64,000 nucleotides of DNA from Sphingomonas sp. NFR15 (GCF_900103265.1 NZ_FMWX01000007.1:62001-126000); one strand, 5' to 3'. Positions 44,343-53,265 are shown, counted from the first letter of the stretch. Notes: generated by a model from the sequence alone, not told the origin. Program-made: numbers and translations.

Positions 44343-45227
44343 TTAGAAGGTGTACGCAACCCCGAGCGCGCCGATCCACTGGTTCGGCTTGCCCTGCAGC
44401 CGCACGATCGGGCTGTACGAATAATCGCCGAGCAGCCGCGAATAGGCGCCGCCCGCGATCAGCTTGAAGCCGTGCAGCAGGTCGCCGGTCAGCGCGTAGG
44501 TGACATAGCCGCCGAGCTGATAGTTCTTCCAGCCGGACTTGGCGTTGTACACCGGCAGCCCGCTCGCCAGGCTCTGCTGCGGCGTGATGCTGTAATAGGT
44601 GTGCGCATAGCCGGTGCCCACGCGGGTGGCCGAGGCGGTGAGGCCGACCGCCGCCTTGCGGCTGAGCGGGGTGAGATAGTTGATCGCCGGCTGCCAGATC
44701 TCGCTGTCGTGCGCGTTGTTGACGTCGTGGCGATAGCTGACCGAGACCGAGAGCTTGTCGTACGGGCTGGTGATGATGCCGGTCTTGCCGATGCCGACAT
44801 AGCCGCCGATCTCGATTGCGGTGTCGATCTTGCCGAGCCGGCGGACCGAGCGATCGTCGATGTCCTTCAATTTGGTGCGATCGAAGTTGAGCACCGCGAT
44901 CGGCCCGAGCTGGAAGTCGATCTTGTCGCCGGGGCGGTTCGGGATGAGATCGAGGCTGGCGCGGTTGCCGATCACGGTGAAGGCGAAGCCCTTGAGCTGG
45001 CCGATCACGACCGGCGCCGGCACGAAGCGATAGGAGTCCGAGCCTTCGTAATCCGGCACATAGGCGGCGGCGACGCCGACCGTCACATTGTCGCCGCCGA
45101 ACTTGGAGGCGAGATCGGCATTGTCCTGCGCGGCCGGCGCGGCGCTCTGCGCGACAGCGGGCGCGGCGCACAGCGCCGCTGCGATCGGAAGAACGGCGGC
45201 TAGGCCACTGCGGATGAGATTCGGCAC
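44343..45227 (-). CDS. MipA/OmpV-family outer-membrane protein
   Basis: The 294-residue protein has a signal peptide (1-26, ending APAVAQ), then a beta-barrel with alternating strands and the MipA/OmpV blocks VTVGVAAAYVPDYEGSD, GNRASLDLIP and a C-terminal aromatic residue (GVAYTF), required for barrel assembly. MipA is a scaffold for murein hydrolase/synthase in E. coli; in many sphingomonads the role is unknown. It precedes the ferritin-like pair on the same strand. Confidence 0.88.
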   Translation of the reverse strand: MPNLIRSGLAAVLPIAAALCAAPAVAQSAAPAAQDNADLASKFGGDNVTVGVAAAYVPDYEGSDSYRFVPAPVVIGQLKGFAFTVIGNRASLDLIPNRPGDKIDFQLGPIAVLNFDRTKLKDIDDRSVRRLGKIDTAIEIGGYVGIGKTGIITSPYDKLSVSVSYRHDVNNAHDSEIWQPAINYLTPLSRKAAVGLTASATRVGTGYAHTYYSITPQQSLASGLPVYNAKSGWKNYQLGGYVTYALTGDLLHGFKLIAGGAYSRLLGDYSYSPIVRLQGKPNQWIGALGVAYTF

Positions 45228-45346
45228 TGAGGACTCCCTGTCATGTTGGGGGCGGGCATATTACGGCGGCGTAACGCCGTGCTTGTTGGAATCGCTCCTC
45301 AACTTTCGACGAGGGCGCATTTTGCTGCACGTGCGTTGCCAAAGTA

Positions 45347-45364
45347 CAACGATCGGGATCGTTG
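45347..45364. other. Perfect 18-bp palindrome upstream of mipA-like gene
   Basis: CAACGATC-GG-GATCGTTG is a perfect inverted repeat about 120 bases before the MipA/OmpV start and just after the SDR stop. No U-tract follows on either strand, so it may be an operator rather than a terminator. Confidence 0.4.
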
Positions 45365-45388
45365 CGCATCCGTAAAGATCGCCCGCGA

Positions 45389-46165
45389 TCAGGCGCGCCG
45401 CATCCGATTGCGCAGCACCATCGGCGCGAAGCGCGCGGCGAGCGCCATGATATGCGCGGTACGGCCGACATAGGTGTGGACGCGCGCGCCGTGGACCGCA
45501 TCCCACGCGGCGCGCGCGACCCTATCCGCCGGCGTGCGTTCCAGGCCGGCGGCGCGCACCGTCTCGCGGATGGTCCGCTCGCCGCCTTCGACCCTGCCGT
45601 CGAGCAGCGGGGTCTCGACGAAGGCGGGAACGATCGCCCGCACGCGGATGCCGTCGCGCGCCCATTCGCCATCGAGCGCCTCGGTCAGCCCGCGTACCGC
45701 GAATTTGGTCGCCGAATAGGTGGCGAGGCCGGCGCTGCCGTAGATCGCCGATGCCGATGCGGTGTTGAGCAGGCAGGCGCCGGGCGTGCGCGCGAGATAG
45801 GCGTGGCCGATCTTCGCGCCGTTGAGCACGCCGACGAAGTTGATCGCGACGGTGCGGTCGATCGCGTCGAAGCCGGTGGCGGTGAGCGGGCCGCCGGTGG
45901 CGATGCCGGCGTTGTTGAACAGCACGTCGAGCCTGCCCGCGGCGGGCGCGGTGAAGGCGTCGAGCGCGGCGACCCAGCCGGCGCGGTCACACACGTCCAT
46001 GACATGGGTTTCCGCCATGCCGGGGGGCAGCAGCGCGCGGGTCGCGGTGAGGCCGTCGGCGTCGATATCCGCCAGCCCGACCCTCCAGCCGTGCCGCGCG
46101 AACAGGATCGCGGTCGCGCGCCCAATGCCCGATGCGCCGCCGGTGATGAAGATGGACTTGGTCAT
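45389..46165 (-). CDS. Short-chain dehydrogenase/reductase
   Basis: The 258-residue classical SDR has FITGGASGIG, an acidic ADIDADG after strand 2 favouring NAD(H), NNAGIAT, catalytic NTASASAIYG and the pair YSATK. The substrate is unknown. ATG 46165 directly precedes the Rossmann strand. Transcribed away from the ABC transporter, with a roughly 105-base divergent spacer. Confidence 0.88.
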   Translation of the reverse strand: MTKSIFITGGASGIGRATAILFARHGWRVGLADIDADGLTATRALLPPGMAETHVMDVCDRAGWVAALDAFTAPAAGRLDVLFNNAGIATGGPLTATGFDAIDRTVAINFVGVLNGAKIGHAYLARTPGACLLNTASASAIYGSAGLATYSATKFAVRGLTEALDGEWARDGIRVRAIVPAFVETPLLDGRVEGGERTIRETVRAAGLERTPADRVARAAWDAVHGARVHTYVGRTAHIMALAARFAPMVLRNRMRRA

Positions 46166-46271
46166 GTATCGCCCATATCGCAGTCGCGACTTTCCTGAAA
46201 TTTCGTTCCCCCGCGAACGCGTGGGAACTTGAGGTTTGACGTTGTCGGACGGCTCGCTCACACACTGCGCG

Positions 46272-47054
46272 ATGCCAGCGTCCCGCGTTCCCGGCCCCTC
46301 GGTGGCGTTCGATCATGTGTCGAAGCGCTATGCCGGCGGCGTGATCGCGGTCGATGCCATTTCGGTCGAGATCGCCGGGGGCAGCTTCGTCGCCCTGGTC
46401 GGGGCGTCGGGATCGGGCAAATCGACCCTGCTCAAGATGGTCAACCGGCTGATCGAGCCGAGCGCGGGCGCGATCCGCATCGGCGATGCCGATGTGACAG
46501 CGGATGACGCGCATCTGTTGCGGCGGCGGATCGGCTATGTGTTCCAGAACGTCGGCCTGTTCCCGCACCTGAACGTGGCCGAGAATATTGCGATCGGGCT
46601 GCGGCTGACCGGCCGCGAGGACCGCGCCGGGCGGGTCGCGGAGCTGCTCGACCTGGTCGACCTGCCGCGCGCCTTCGCCGATCGGATGCCCGATGCGCTC
46701 TCGGGTGGGCAGCGCCAGCGCGTCGGGGTGGCGCGGGCGCTCGCGCTCGAACCGGGGCTGATGCTGATGGACGAGCCGTTCGGCGCGCTCGATCCCGTCA
46801 CGCGCGATCAGCTTGGGTCCGCGATCCGCGCGTTGCACGATCGGCTCGGCCTCACCACGATCATGGTGACGCACGACATGGCCGAGGCGCTGATCCTCGC
46901 CGATCGCGTGCTGGTGATGGCGGGCGGGCGGATCGTCGCGGACGCGCCTCCGGCTGCGCTGCTCGCCGGCGCGGGCGGGGCGGAGGCCGACGCGCTCGTC
47001 GCGGTGCCGCGCGAGCAGGCGCGGCGGCTGCGCGAGATCGGGGGTGCGGCGTGA
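46272..47054 (+). CDS. ABC transporter ATP-binding protein, quaternary-amine/ergothioneine type
   Basis: The 260-residue ATPase has Walker A GASGSGKST, Q-loop FQNVGLFPH, signature LSGGQRQRVGVARAL and Walker B LMLMDEPFGALD. It matches the OpuCA/OsmV/YehX group (KMVNRLIEPSAG). It should energise the adjacent fused permease/binding protein. ATG 46272 is used; an upstream TTG gives an unlikely N-terminus. The two genes are split by palindromic repeat copy 5. Confidence 0.9.
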   Translation: MPASRVPGPSVAFDHVSKRYAGGVIAVDAISVEIAGGSFVALVGASGSGKSTLLKMVNRLIEPSAGAIRIGDADVTADDAHLLRRRIGYVFQNVGLFPHLNVAENIAIGLRLTGREDRAGRVAELLDLVDLPRAFADRMPDALSGGQRQRVGVARALALEPGLMLMDEPFGALDPVTRDQLGSAIRALHDRLGLTTIMVTHDMAEALILADRVLVMAGGRIVADAPPAALLAGAGGAEADALVAVPREQARRLREIGGAA

Positions 47055-47095
47055 GCGCTTTCTCCCAACCGTTGCAGATACGGCCATTCGCCACG

Positions 47096-47165
47096 CGTTC
47101 GTGTCGAGCGAAGTCGAGACACCTGCGCTCCGGGCATGTCCCTCGACTTCGCTCGGGACGAACGG
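47096..47165. repeat. Dispersed palindromic repeat, copy 5, between ABC transporter genes
   Basis: Arms CGTTCGTGTCGAGCGAAGTC and CCTCGACTTCGCTCGGGACG flank CACCTGCGCTCCGGGCATGT. The frame of the permease is open across the whole repeat back to a GTG at 47044, but the encoded residues are repeat-derived. Confidence 0.85.
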
Positions 47166-47175
47166 AATTTTCGGC

Positions 47176-48708
47176 ATGACCGCCTTCCTCGATGCGATGG
47201 GCCGCGTGCCGCCGCTCCTCGCGCAGCATCTGGTGCTGGCGATGTCGGCGTTGCTGCTGGGGATCGTCATCAGCCTGCCGCTCGCGATCGTCTCGGCGCG
47301 GCGGCCGGGGGTGGCGCGGTTCGCGCTCGGCCTCGCGAGCCTGATCCAGACGATCCCGACGCTGGCGCTGCTCGCCTTGTTCTATCCGCTGCTGCTGTCG
47401 CTGTCCGCGCTGGTCGGCGGCGGGATTCCGGCGCTCGGCTTCCTGCCATCGCTGCTCGCGCTGACGCTGTACGGGCTGCTGCCGATCCTGCGAAACGCGG
47501 TGACCGGGCTTACCGGCCTCGATCCGGCGGTGATCGAGGCTGCGGACGGGGTGGGGATGACTGCGTGGCAGAAGCTGCGGCTGGTCGAGGCGCCGCTGGT
47601 CGCGCCGGTGGTGATGGCGGGCATCCGCACCGCGGCCGTCTGGACGATCGGCGCGGCGACGCTCTCCACCACGGTCGGGCAGGCGAGCCTCGGCGACATG
47701 ATCTTCGCGGGTCTCCAGACGCAGAACTGGGCGCTGGTGCTCGCCGGGTGTTTCAGCGCGGCGGCGCTGGCGCTGGCGGTCGACGCGCTGCTCGGCGTGG
47801 TCGAGCACGGCATCGCCGCGCGGCGTCGGGGGCGGGTGTGGGGCGCGTTCGCGGCACTGGCGATCGGGGCGGCGATCGCGCTCGCGCCGATGTGGCCGGG
47901 CGGGGAGGCCCGCGTCGTGGTCGGCGCCAAGGGGTTTTCCGAGCAATATATCCTCGCGCGCGTGATCGGGCATCGGCTGGAGGCGGCGGGTTACCGCGTG
48001 GCGTATCGCGAGGGGCTGGGATCGGGCATCGCGCTGGGCGCGGTGTCGAGCGGCGATATCGACGTATATGTCGATTATACCGGCACGATCTGGGCCGACA
48101 CGATGAAGCGCACCGATGTGCCGCCACGCGGCGCGATCTTCGCGGGCGTGCGGGACTGGGCGGCGCGGACGCGCGGGGTGACCTTGCTCGGCGGCCTGGG
48201 GTTCGAGAACGCTTATGCGTTTGCGATGCGCGGCGACGATGCCGCGCGGCGCGGCGTGAAGACGATCGCCGATCTCGTGCCGATCGCGCCCAAGCTGCGG
48301 CTCGCGACCGACATCGAGTTCCTCGACCGGCCCGAATGGGCGGCGGTGAAGCGTGCCTATGGCCTGGCGTTCGGATCGGCGCGCCCGTACCAGCCGACCT
48401 TCATGTACCGCGCGCTGGAAAGCGGCGCCGCCGATGTGATCCCGGCGTTTTCCTCCGACGGCCGGATCGCGGCGGACAGGCTGACCGTGCTCGGCGATCC
48501 CAAGGGCGCGATACCGGGATATGACGCGATCCTGCTGCTGTCGCCCGGACATGCGCGGGACGCGCGGTTTAAGGCGGTGCTGAAGCCGCTGATCGGGCGG
48601 ATTCCGGTCGAGGCGATGCGCGAGGCGAATTATCTGGTCGACCGCGACACCGACAAGAAATCGCCCGATCAGGCGGCGCGGTGGCTGGAGAAACGGGTCG
48701 GGCTATAG
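47176..48708 (+). CDS. Fused ABC permease and substrate-binding protein (OpuBC/EgtU-like)
   Basis: Residues 1-205 form a BPD_transp_1 permease with the EAA loop (EAADGVGMTAWQKLRLVEAPL); a further membrane helix at about 217-237 leads to an OpuAC-type binding domain (about 245-510) with VVVGAKGFSEQYILARVIG and GDIDVYVDYTGTIW. This permease-binding-protein fusion with a separate ATPase is the plan of choline/betaine (OpuC-like) and ergothioneine (EgtUV) importers; which ligand is bound cannot be told. ATG 47176 has only a weak ribosome site, possibly because repeat copy 5 replaced the original junction. Confidence 0.88.
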   Translation: MTAFLDAMGRVPPLLAQHLVLAMSALLLGIVISLPLAIVSARRPGVARFALGLASLIQTIPTLALLALFYPLLLSLSALVGGGIPALGFLPSLLALTLYGLLPILRNAVTGLTGLDPAVIEAADGVGMTAWQKLRLVEAPLVAPVVMAGIRTAAVWTIGAATLSTTVGQASLGDMIFAGLQTQNWALVLAGCFSAAALALAVDALLGVVEHGIAARRRGRVWGAFAALAIGAAIALAPMWPGGEARVVVGAKGFSEQYILARVIGHRLEAAGYRVAYREGLGSGIALGAVSSGDIDVYVDYTGTIWADTMKRTDVPPRGAIFAGVRDWAARTRGVTLLGGLGFENAYAFAMRGDDAARRGVKTIADLVPIAPKLRLATDIEFLDRPEWAAVKRAYGLAFGSARPYQPTFMYRALESGAADVIPAFSSDGRIAADRLTVLGDPKGAIPGYDAILLLSPGHARDARFKAVLKPLIGRIPVEAMREANYLVDRDTDKKSPDQAARWLEKRVGL

Positions 48709-48741
48709 CTGTGCCCTCGCGAGAGCGGGGAAGCGGCTATT

Positions 48742-48829
48742 CCGTCGCCCGGCGCAGCCGGGGCCGTCGCATGATTTGGCGAGCCCACCGCGCGAAACGC
48801 AGCGGCCCCGGCCTGCGCCGGGGCGACGG
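48742..48829. repeat. GC-rich palindromic repeat of a second family
   Basis: CCGTCGCCCGGCGCAGCC (from 48742) and GGCCTGCGCCGGGGCGACGG (to 48829) are inverted arms around about 36 bases. It lies between the convergent transporter and ubiG genes. A related copy is at 53112-53199. Confidence 0.8.
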
Positions 48830-48830
48830 T

Positions 48831-49550
48831 TCAGGCGCGCACGGCCGTCATGAAATAGTCGAGGCTCAGGTCGTCCGAGAGGACGAAACCCTTGGCCGGG
48901 GAAAAGCCCAGGCCGCGCGTGTCGATCACGCGCATGCCGGCGTCGGCGAGCAGCGCTTCGAGCGTGTCGGGCTTCAGGAACTTGTCCCAATCGTGCGTGC
49001 CCTTGGGTATCCGCCCCGAGCCTTCGCCGAGCGTGATGAGCGCGAGGCGCGAGGCGAGCGTGCGGTTGGGGGTGGAGAGGACCATCAGCCCACCCTCGGC
49101 CAACGCGCCCGCGAGCCCGGCGATGAACGCTGCGGGACCGGCGACGTGTTCGATCACCTCCATGCTGGTGACGAGATCGAACCGCTCTCCGGCGAGGTCT
49201 TCGACGCTGCCCGCGCGATAATCGATGACGAGCCCCGACGCCGCGGCATGCGTTCGGGCGACGCCGATGTTCTCCGGCGCCGCGTCGAGCCCCGTCACCG
49301 CCGCGCCGAGCCGGGCGAGCGGTTCGCACAGCAGCCCGGCGCCGCAGCCGACATCGAGCGCGCGCTTGCCCGCGAGCGGGGTGAAGGTGGCGGGATCGAT
49401 GTCCCAATGCGCGTCGATCCGCTCGCGCAGATAGCCAAGGCGCGGCGGGTTGAGGCGGTGCAGCATCGCGGAGCTGCCCTTCGGATCCCACCAGTCGGCG
49501 GCGAGCGTGCCGAAATGCGCCGCTTCCTGCGGATCGATCGTGATTGTCAT
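48831..49550 (-). CDS. ubiG: 3-demethylubiquinol/2-polyprenyl-6-hydroxyphenol O-methyltransferase UbiG
   Basis: UbiG performs both O-methylations of ubiquinone synthesis. The 239-residue class I methyltransferase has AADWWDPKGSSAMLHRLNPPR, the SAM motif LDVGCGAGLL, TSMEVIEHV, STPNRT and the C-terminal HDWDKFLKPDTLE block characteristic of UbiG. It is a single gene divergent from lysC. Confidence 0.95.
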   Translation of the reverse strand: MTITIDPQEAAHFGTLAADWWDPKGSSAMLHRLNPPRLGYLRERIDAHWDIDPATFTPLAGKRALDVGCGAGLLCEPLARLGAAVTGLDAAPENIGVARTHAAASGLVIDYRAGSVEDLAGERFDLVTSMEVIEHVAGPAAFIAGLAGALAEGGLMVLSTPNRTLASRLALITLGEGSGRIPKGTHDWDKFLKPDTLEALLADAGMRVIDTRGLGFSPAKGFVLSDDLSLDYFMTAVRA

Positions 49551-49566
49551 GCCGCTACCCTAAAGC

Positions 49567-49635
49567 CGTTCGTGCCGAGCGAAGTCGAGGCACCTGCGCT
49601 CCCCCATGTGTCTCGACTGCGCTCGACACGAACGG
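49567..49635. repeat. Dispersed palindromic repeat, copy 6
   Basis: Arms CGTTCGTGCCGAGCGAAGTC and TCTCGACTGCGCTCGACACG around CACCTGCGCTCCCCCATG, in the divergent spacer between ubiG and lysC, close to the ubiG start. Here it cannot serve as a terminator for either gene. Confidence 0.85.
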
Positions 49636-49730
49636 GCGGTAGGTGACACGGCTGCGCGAACGGCTTGCCATCGTCAAGCGCGGTTCCTATCAGGGCGCCC
49701 CTTCCAACCCAAGGATTTTGCGACACCCCA

Positions 49731-50993
49731 ATGGCGCGCATCGTGATGAAATTCGGCGGCACCTCGATGGCCGGCATGGAACGCATCCGGAGCGTCGCGG
49801 CACGGGTGAAACGCGAGGTCGAGGCGGGCAATCAGGTCGCGGTGGTGGTGTCGGCGATGGCGGGCGAGACCGACCGGCTGGTCGGTTTCTGCCGCGAAGC
49901 CTCCTCGCTGTACGATCCCAAGGAATATGACGTCGTCGTCTCGTCGGGCGAGCAGGTGACCAGCGGGCTGCTCGCGATCGCGCTGCAGGCGGCGGGCGTA
50001 CCGGCGCGGAGCTGGCTCGGCTGGCAATTGCCGATCCACACGTCCGACGCGCACGCCTCGGCACGGATCGGCACGATCGACACCGAAGCGCTCGACGCGA
50101 GCCTCGCGCGCGGCGAGGTGGCGGTGATCCCCGGCTTCCAGGGCGTGACCGACGACCAGCGCATCACCACGCTCGGGCGCGGCGGATCGGACACCTCGGC
50201 GGTCGCGGTGGCGGCGGCGATGAAGGCGGATCGCTGCGATATCTACACCGATGTGGACGGGGTCTATACGACCGATCCGCGCATCGTGCCGCGCGCGCGG
50301 AAGCTCAAGCGCGTGACCTATGAGGAAATGCTCGAACTCGCGAGCGTCGGCGCCAAGGTGTTGCAGACGCGCTCGGTGGGTTTGGCGATGAAGGAACAGG
50401 TCCGTGTGCAGGTGCTGTCGTCGTTCACCGGCGCGGACGCACCGATGGCCGATACACTGCCCGGCACGATGATCGTCGGGGAAGAGGAGATAGACGACGT
50501 GGAACGCCAGCTCATCACCGGCATCGCGCATGACAAGAACGAAGCCAAGATCACGCTGACGGCGGTGCCCGACACGCCCGGCGCGGTCGCCGCGATCTTC
50601 GAGCCGCTCGCGAGCGCGAACATCAACGTCGACATGATTATCCAGAACATCGCGCATAATGCCGGTTCCACCGACGTGACCTTCACGGTGCCGCAGGCCG
50701 ATCTTGCGCGCTCGATCGAGGCGCTCAACCAGGCGCGCGCCAAGATCGGTTTCGCCGAGCTGGTGCATGACACGCGCGTCGCCAAGATCTCGGTGGTCGG
50801 CGTGGGGATGCGCAGCCATGCCGGCGTGGCGAGCACGATGTTCACCACGCTGGGCGCGCGCGGGATCAACATTCAGGCGATCTCGACGAGCGAGATCAAG
50901 GTCAGCGTGCTGATCCACGAGGACGAGACCGAACTGGCGGTGCGCGTGCTGCACACCGCCTACGGGCTCGACGCGGAGGATGTCGCGGCCTGA
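49731..50993 (+). CDS. lysC: Aspartate kinase
   Basis: It phosphorylates aspartate, the first step to lysine, threonine, methionine and diaminopimelate. The 420-residue protein has MKFGGTSMAG, the ATP/aspartate site with TLGRGGSDTSAVA and YTDVDGVYTTDPR, and two C-terminal ACT domains (about 265-420) for lysine/threonine feedback. An internal start for a separate beta subunit, known in some lysC genes, is not obvious. The upstream open frame to 49665 is non-conserved. Confidence 0.95.
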   Translation: MARIVMKFGGTSMAGMERIRSVAARVKREVEAGNQVAVVVSAMAGETDRLVGFCREASSLYDPKEYDVVVSSGEQVTSGLLAIALQAAGVPARSWLGWQLPIHTSDAHASARIGTIDTEALDASLARGEVAVIPGFQGVTDDQRITTLGRGGSDTSAVAVAAAMKADRCDIYTDVDGVYTTDPRIVPRARKLKRVTYEEMLELASVGAKVLQTRSVGLAMKEQVRVQVLSSFTGADAPMADTLPGTMIVGEEEIDDVERQLITGIAHDKNEAKITLTAVPDTPGAVAAIFEPLASANINVDMIIQNIAHNAGSTDVTFTVPQADLARSIEALNQARAKIGFAELVHDTRVAKISVVGVGMRSHAGVASTMFTTLGARGINIQAISTSEIKVSVLIHEDETELAVRVLHTAYGLDAEDVAA

Positions 50994-51006
50994 TCGCGAC
51001 CGCTTC

Positions 51007-51089
51007 CGTTCGTGCTGAGCCTGTCGAAGCGCGTGCCTTCAGTGCTTGCCGCTTGGGGCACGCCCTTCGACTTCGCTCAGGGCGAACGG
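51007..51089. repeat. Dispersed palindromic repeat, copy 7
   Basis: Arms CGTTCGTGCTGAGCCTGTC and CGACTTCGCTCAGGGCGAACGG with about 40 variable bases. It follows lysC within 15 bases and faces the convergent gene at 51167, a plausible terminator position. Confidence 0.8.
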
Positions 51090-51166
51090 GGGCGCCGGGC
51101 GTTTCTCGTCTGGTCTTCATGAGACATGAGTCAGGGGCCGGCTGACCATGTAGCCGTCGGCAGCCC

Positions 51167-51568
51167 CTACCAGACCTCGATCGTCGGCTCGAAGCTGCCC
51201 TTCTTCTTGCTGTGGGTGGCGTGCATCACGATCCGGCTCGGCACGAAGCTGTCGCCTTTATAGTCGGGCGTGACGTCGAGCTTGTCGATCAGGCCCTCCT
51301 TCGCGAAGCGCTGCAGCGTGCCGAGGATCAGCTCCCGCGCTGCCGCCGCTTCGGGGGTGATGTAGACGGCGTTCTCGGGGACGTCCTCGCCGCCGAATTC
51401 GGCCGGGAAGAGCAGGATGCGGACGAGCTTGCCCTGGCGGGCGAGCGCCTCGGCGGCGGCGCGGCTGGTGACGGCGCTGAAATCGGGTTTCATGGCGGCT
51501 CTCTTGGCTGGCGGAGGCGCGGGGGCGGCGAGTGGCGCGACGGTCATCAGGGCCAGCGCAAGGATCAT
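51167..51568 (-). CDS. Exported hypothetical protein (133 residues)
   Basis: A hydrophobic N-terminus (MILALALMTVAPLAAPAPP) suggests export. The rest has RILLFPAEFGGEDVPENAVYITPEAAAAR and KKGSFEPTIEVW at the end. No named family is recognised. Its ATG overlaps the stop of the YjbQ gene (ATGA), so the two are translated together. Confidence 0.7.
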   Translation of the reverse strand: MILALALMTVAPLAAPAPPPAKRAAMKPDFSAVTSRAAAEALARQGKLVRILLFPAEFGGEDVPENAVYITPEAAAARELILGTLQRFAKEGLIDKLDVTPDYKGDSFVPSRIVMHATHSKKKGSFEPTIEVW

Positions 51569-51990
51569 GTGTCGTCTCCGATCAGATGCGCGGCGATGCG
51601 ACGGCGGTGCGGGGCGCGGCGGTGCTCGAACACATAGATGCCCTGCCATGTCCCGAGCGCCATCCGCCCCGCCATCACCGGGATCGACAGGCTGGTCGCG
51701 GTGAGCGCGGCGCGCAGGTGCGCGGGCATGTCGTCGGGGCCTTCGTCGTCATGCTCGTAGGCGGCACTCTCCGGCGCGATCCGTGCGAAATAGCGTTCGA
51801 TGTCGCGCGCGGCGGCGGGGGCGGCATTTTCCTGGATCAGCAGCGACGCGGAGGTATGGCGCAGCAGCAGCGTCAGCAGCCCGGTTTCGATGCCCGTGCC
51901 CGCGACCCAGCGGGCGACGGCGGCGGTGCACTCATGCAAGCCCTGGCCGGGCGTGGAAACGACGAGTTCGGCAGCGGACTGGCGGAGCAT
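51565..51990 (-). CDS. YjbQ/UPF0047-family protein
   Basis: The 141-residue protein has the family blocks GLHECTAAVARWV, GLLTLLLRHTSASLLIQENA, EHDDEGPDDMPAHLRAAL, the LGTWQGIYVFEHR strand and conserved histidines. YjbQ has weak thiamine-phosphate-synthase activity in vitro; its true role is uncertain. ATG 51990 is used; upstream frame has no family match. It overlaps the exported protein gene downstream and is divergent from the nitronate monooxygenase. Confidence 0.9.
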   Translation of the reverse strand: MLRQSAAELVVSTPGQGLHECTAAVARWVAGTGIETGLLTLLLRHTSASLLIQENAAPAAARDIERYFARIAPESAAYEHDDEGPDDMPAHLRAALTATSLSIPVMAGRMALGTWQGIYVFEHRRAPHRRRIAAHLIGDDT

Positions 51991-52082
51991 GGCGCGAGGA
52001 TAGAGGACATTGGCGCGGGCCCCAACCCGATACCGAAGCACGGCTTTCTTTTCACACTCGAAATCCTCTAAGGGCCGCTGCG

Positions 52083-53108
52083 ATGACCAGCATGACCAGC
52101 GGCGCGGCGCGCCTTACCAGCCTCATGGCGCGCGGCGCCGAATTCCTCGGCAGCGAGGTCGCGATCCTGTGCGGCGCGATGTCGTGGGTGTCGGAGCGCA
52201 ACCTCGTCGCGGCGATGTCCAACGCCGGCGGCTTCGGGCTGATCGCGTGCGGCGCGATGACGCCCGAGCTGCTCGACGCCGAGATCGCCGGCACCAAGGC
52301 GCTCACGGACAAGCCGTTCGGCGTCAACCTCATCACCATGCACCCGCAACTGATGGACCTGATCGAAGTCTGCACGCGCCACAACGTCACGCACGTCGTG
52401 CTCGCGGGCGGGCTGCCGCCCGCGGGGAGCCTGGAGGCGATCAAGGCGGGCGGCGCCAAGCTGATCTGCTTCGCGCCCGCGCTGAGCCTCGCCAAAAAGC
52501 TGATCCGCAGCGGGGTCGATGCGCTCGTCGTCGAGGGAATGGAAGCGGGCGGGCATATCGGCCCGGTCTCGACCAGCGTGCTCGCGCAGGAAATCCTGCC
52601 CGAGGTCGCCGACAAGGTGCCGGTGTTCGTGGCGGGCGGGATCGGCCGCGGCGAGGCGATCGCGGCGTATCTGGAGATGGGCGCGGCGGGCGTGCAACTC
52701 GGCACGCGCTTCGTCTGCGCGACTGAATCGATCGCGCATCCCAATTTCAAAAAGGCGTTCCTACGCGCCTCGGCACGGGACGCGGTGGCGAGCGTGCAGA
52801 TCGACCCGCGGCTGCCGGTGATCCCGGTGCGTGCCTTGAAGAACGCCGGCGGCGAGCTGTTCACGGCGAAACAGCGCGAGGTTGCCGGCCTGCTCGACGA
52901 GGGCAAGGTGGCAATGGCCGAGGCGCAGTTGCAGATCGAACATTATTGGGCGGGCGCGCTGCGCCGTGCGGTGATCGACGGCGATGTCGAGCATGGCAGC
53001 GTGATGGCGGGCCAGTCGGTCGGGATGGTGACCAAGGAAGAACCGGTCGCCGAGATCATCGCCGCGTTGGTGAGCGAGGCGGAAACGGCGCTGGCGAAGC
53101 GGGGGTGA
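52083..53108 (+). CDS. Nitronate monooxygenase-family FMN protein
   Basis: The 341-residue TIM-barrel flavoprotein has SNAGGFGLIACGAM, PFGVNLI, GMEAGGHIGPVST with the catalytic-position histidine, FVAGGIGRGEAI and GVQLGTRFVCATES for FMN phosphate binding. Relatives oxidise alkyl nitronates or serve as FabK-type enoyl-ACP reductases; context does not decide. It appears to be a single-gene unit. Confidence 0.88.
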   Translation: MTSMTSGAARLTSLMARGAEFLGSEVAILCGAMSWVSERNLVAAMSNAGGFGLIACGAMTPELLDAEIAGTKALTDKPFGVNLITMHPQLMDLIEVCTRHNVTHVVLAGGLPPAGSLEAIKAGGAKLICFAPALSLAKKLIRSGVDALVVEGMEAGGHIGPVSTSVLAQEILPEVADKVPVFVAGGIGRGEAIAAYLEMGAAGVQLGTRFVCATESIAHPNFKKAFLRASARDAVASVQIDPRLPVIPVRALKNAGGELFTAKQREVAGLLDEGKVAMAEAQLQIEHYWAGALRRAVIDGDVEHGSVMAGQSVGMVTKEEPVAEIIAALVSEAETALAKRG

Positions 53109-53111
53109 CCT

Positions 53112-53199
53112 CGTTGCCCGGCGCCGGCCGGGGCCACCAGGTAACCGGGCAAGCCGTTCGCACCACACGCGGCGGCCGCGGCCTGCGCCGGGGCGACGG
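53112..53199. repeat. GC-rich palindromic repeat of the second family, copy 2
   Basis: CGTTGCCCGGCGCCGGCC (from 53112) and GGCCTGCGCCGGGGCGACGG (to 53199) are inverted arms. It lies directly behind the nitronate monooxygenase gene and before the tol operon. Confidence 0.75.
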
Positions 53200-53265
53200 G
53201 CTGTTGCCCCAAAAACCCCGACATGACGGGTTTGCGAGATCGTTCCGCTTCGGTACAGCCGGGCC

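Noticed and set aside
47044..47175. N-terminal extension of the permease from the GTG at 47044
   Set aside because: The extra 44 residues are encoded mainly by the palindromic repeat and are not expected in an ABC permease; ATG 47176 gives the normal N-terminus.
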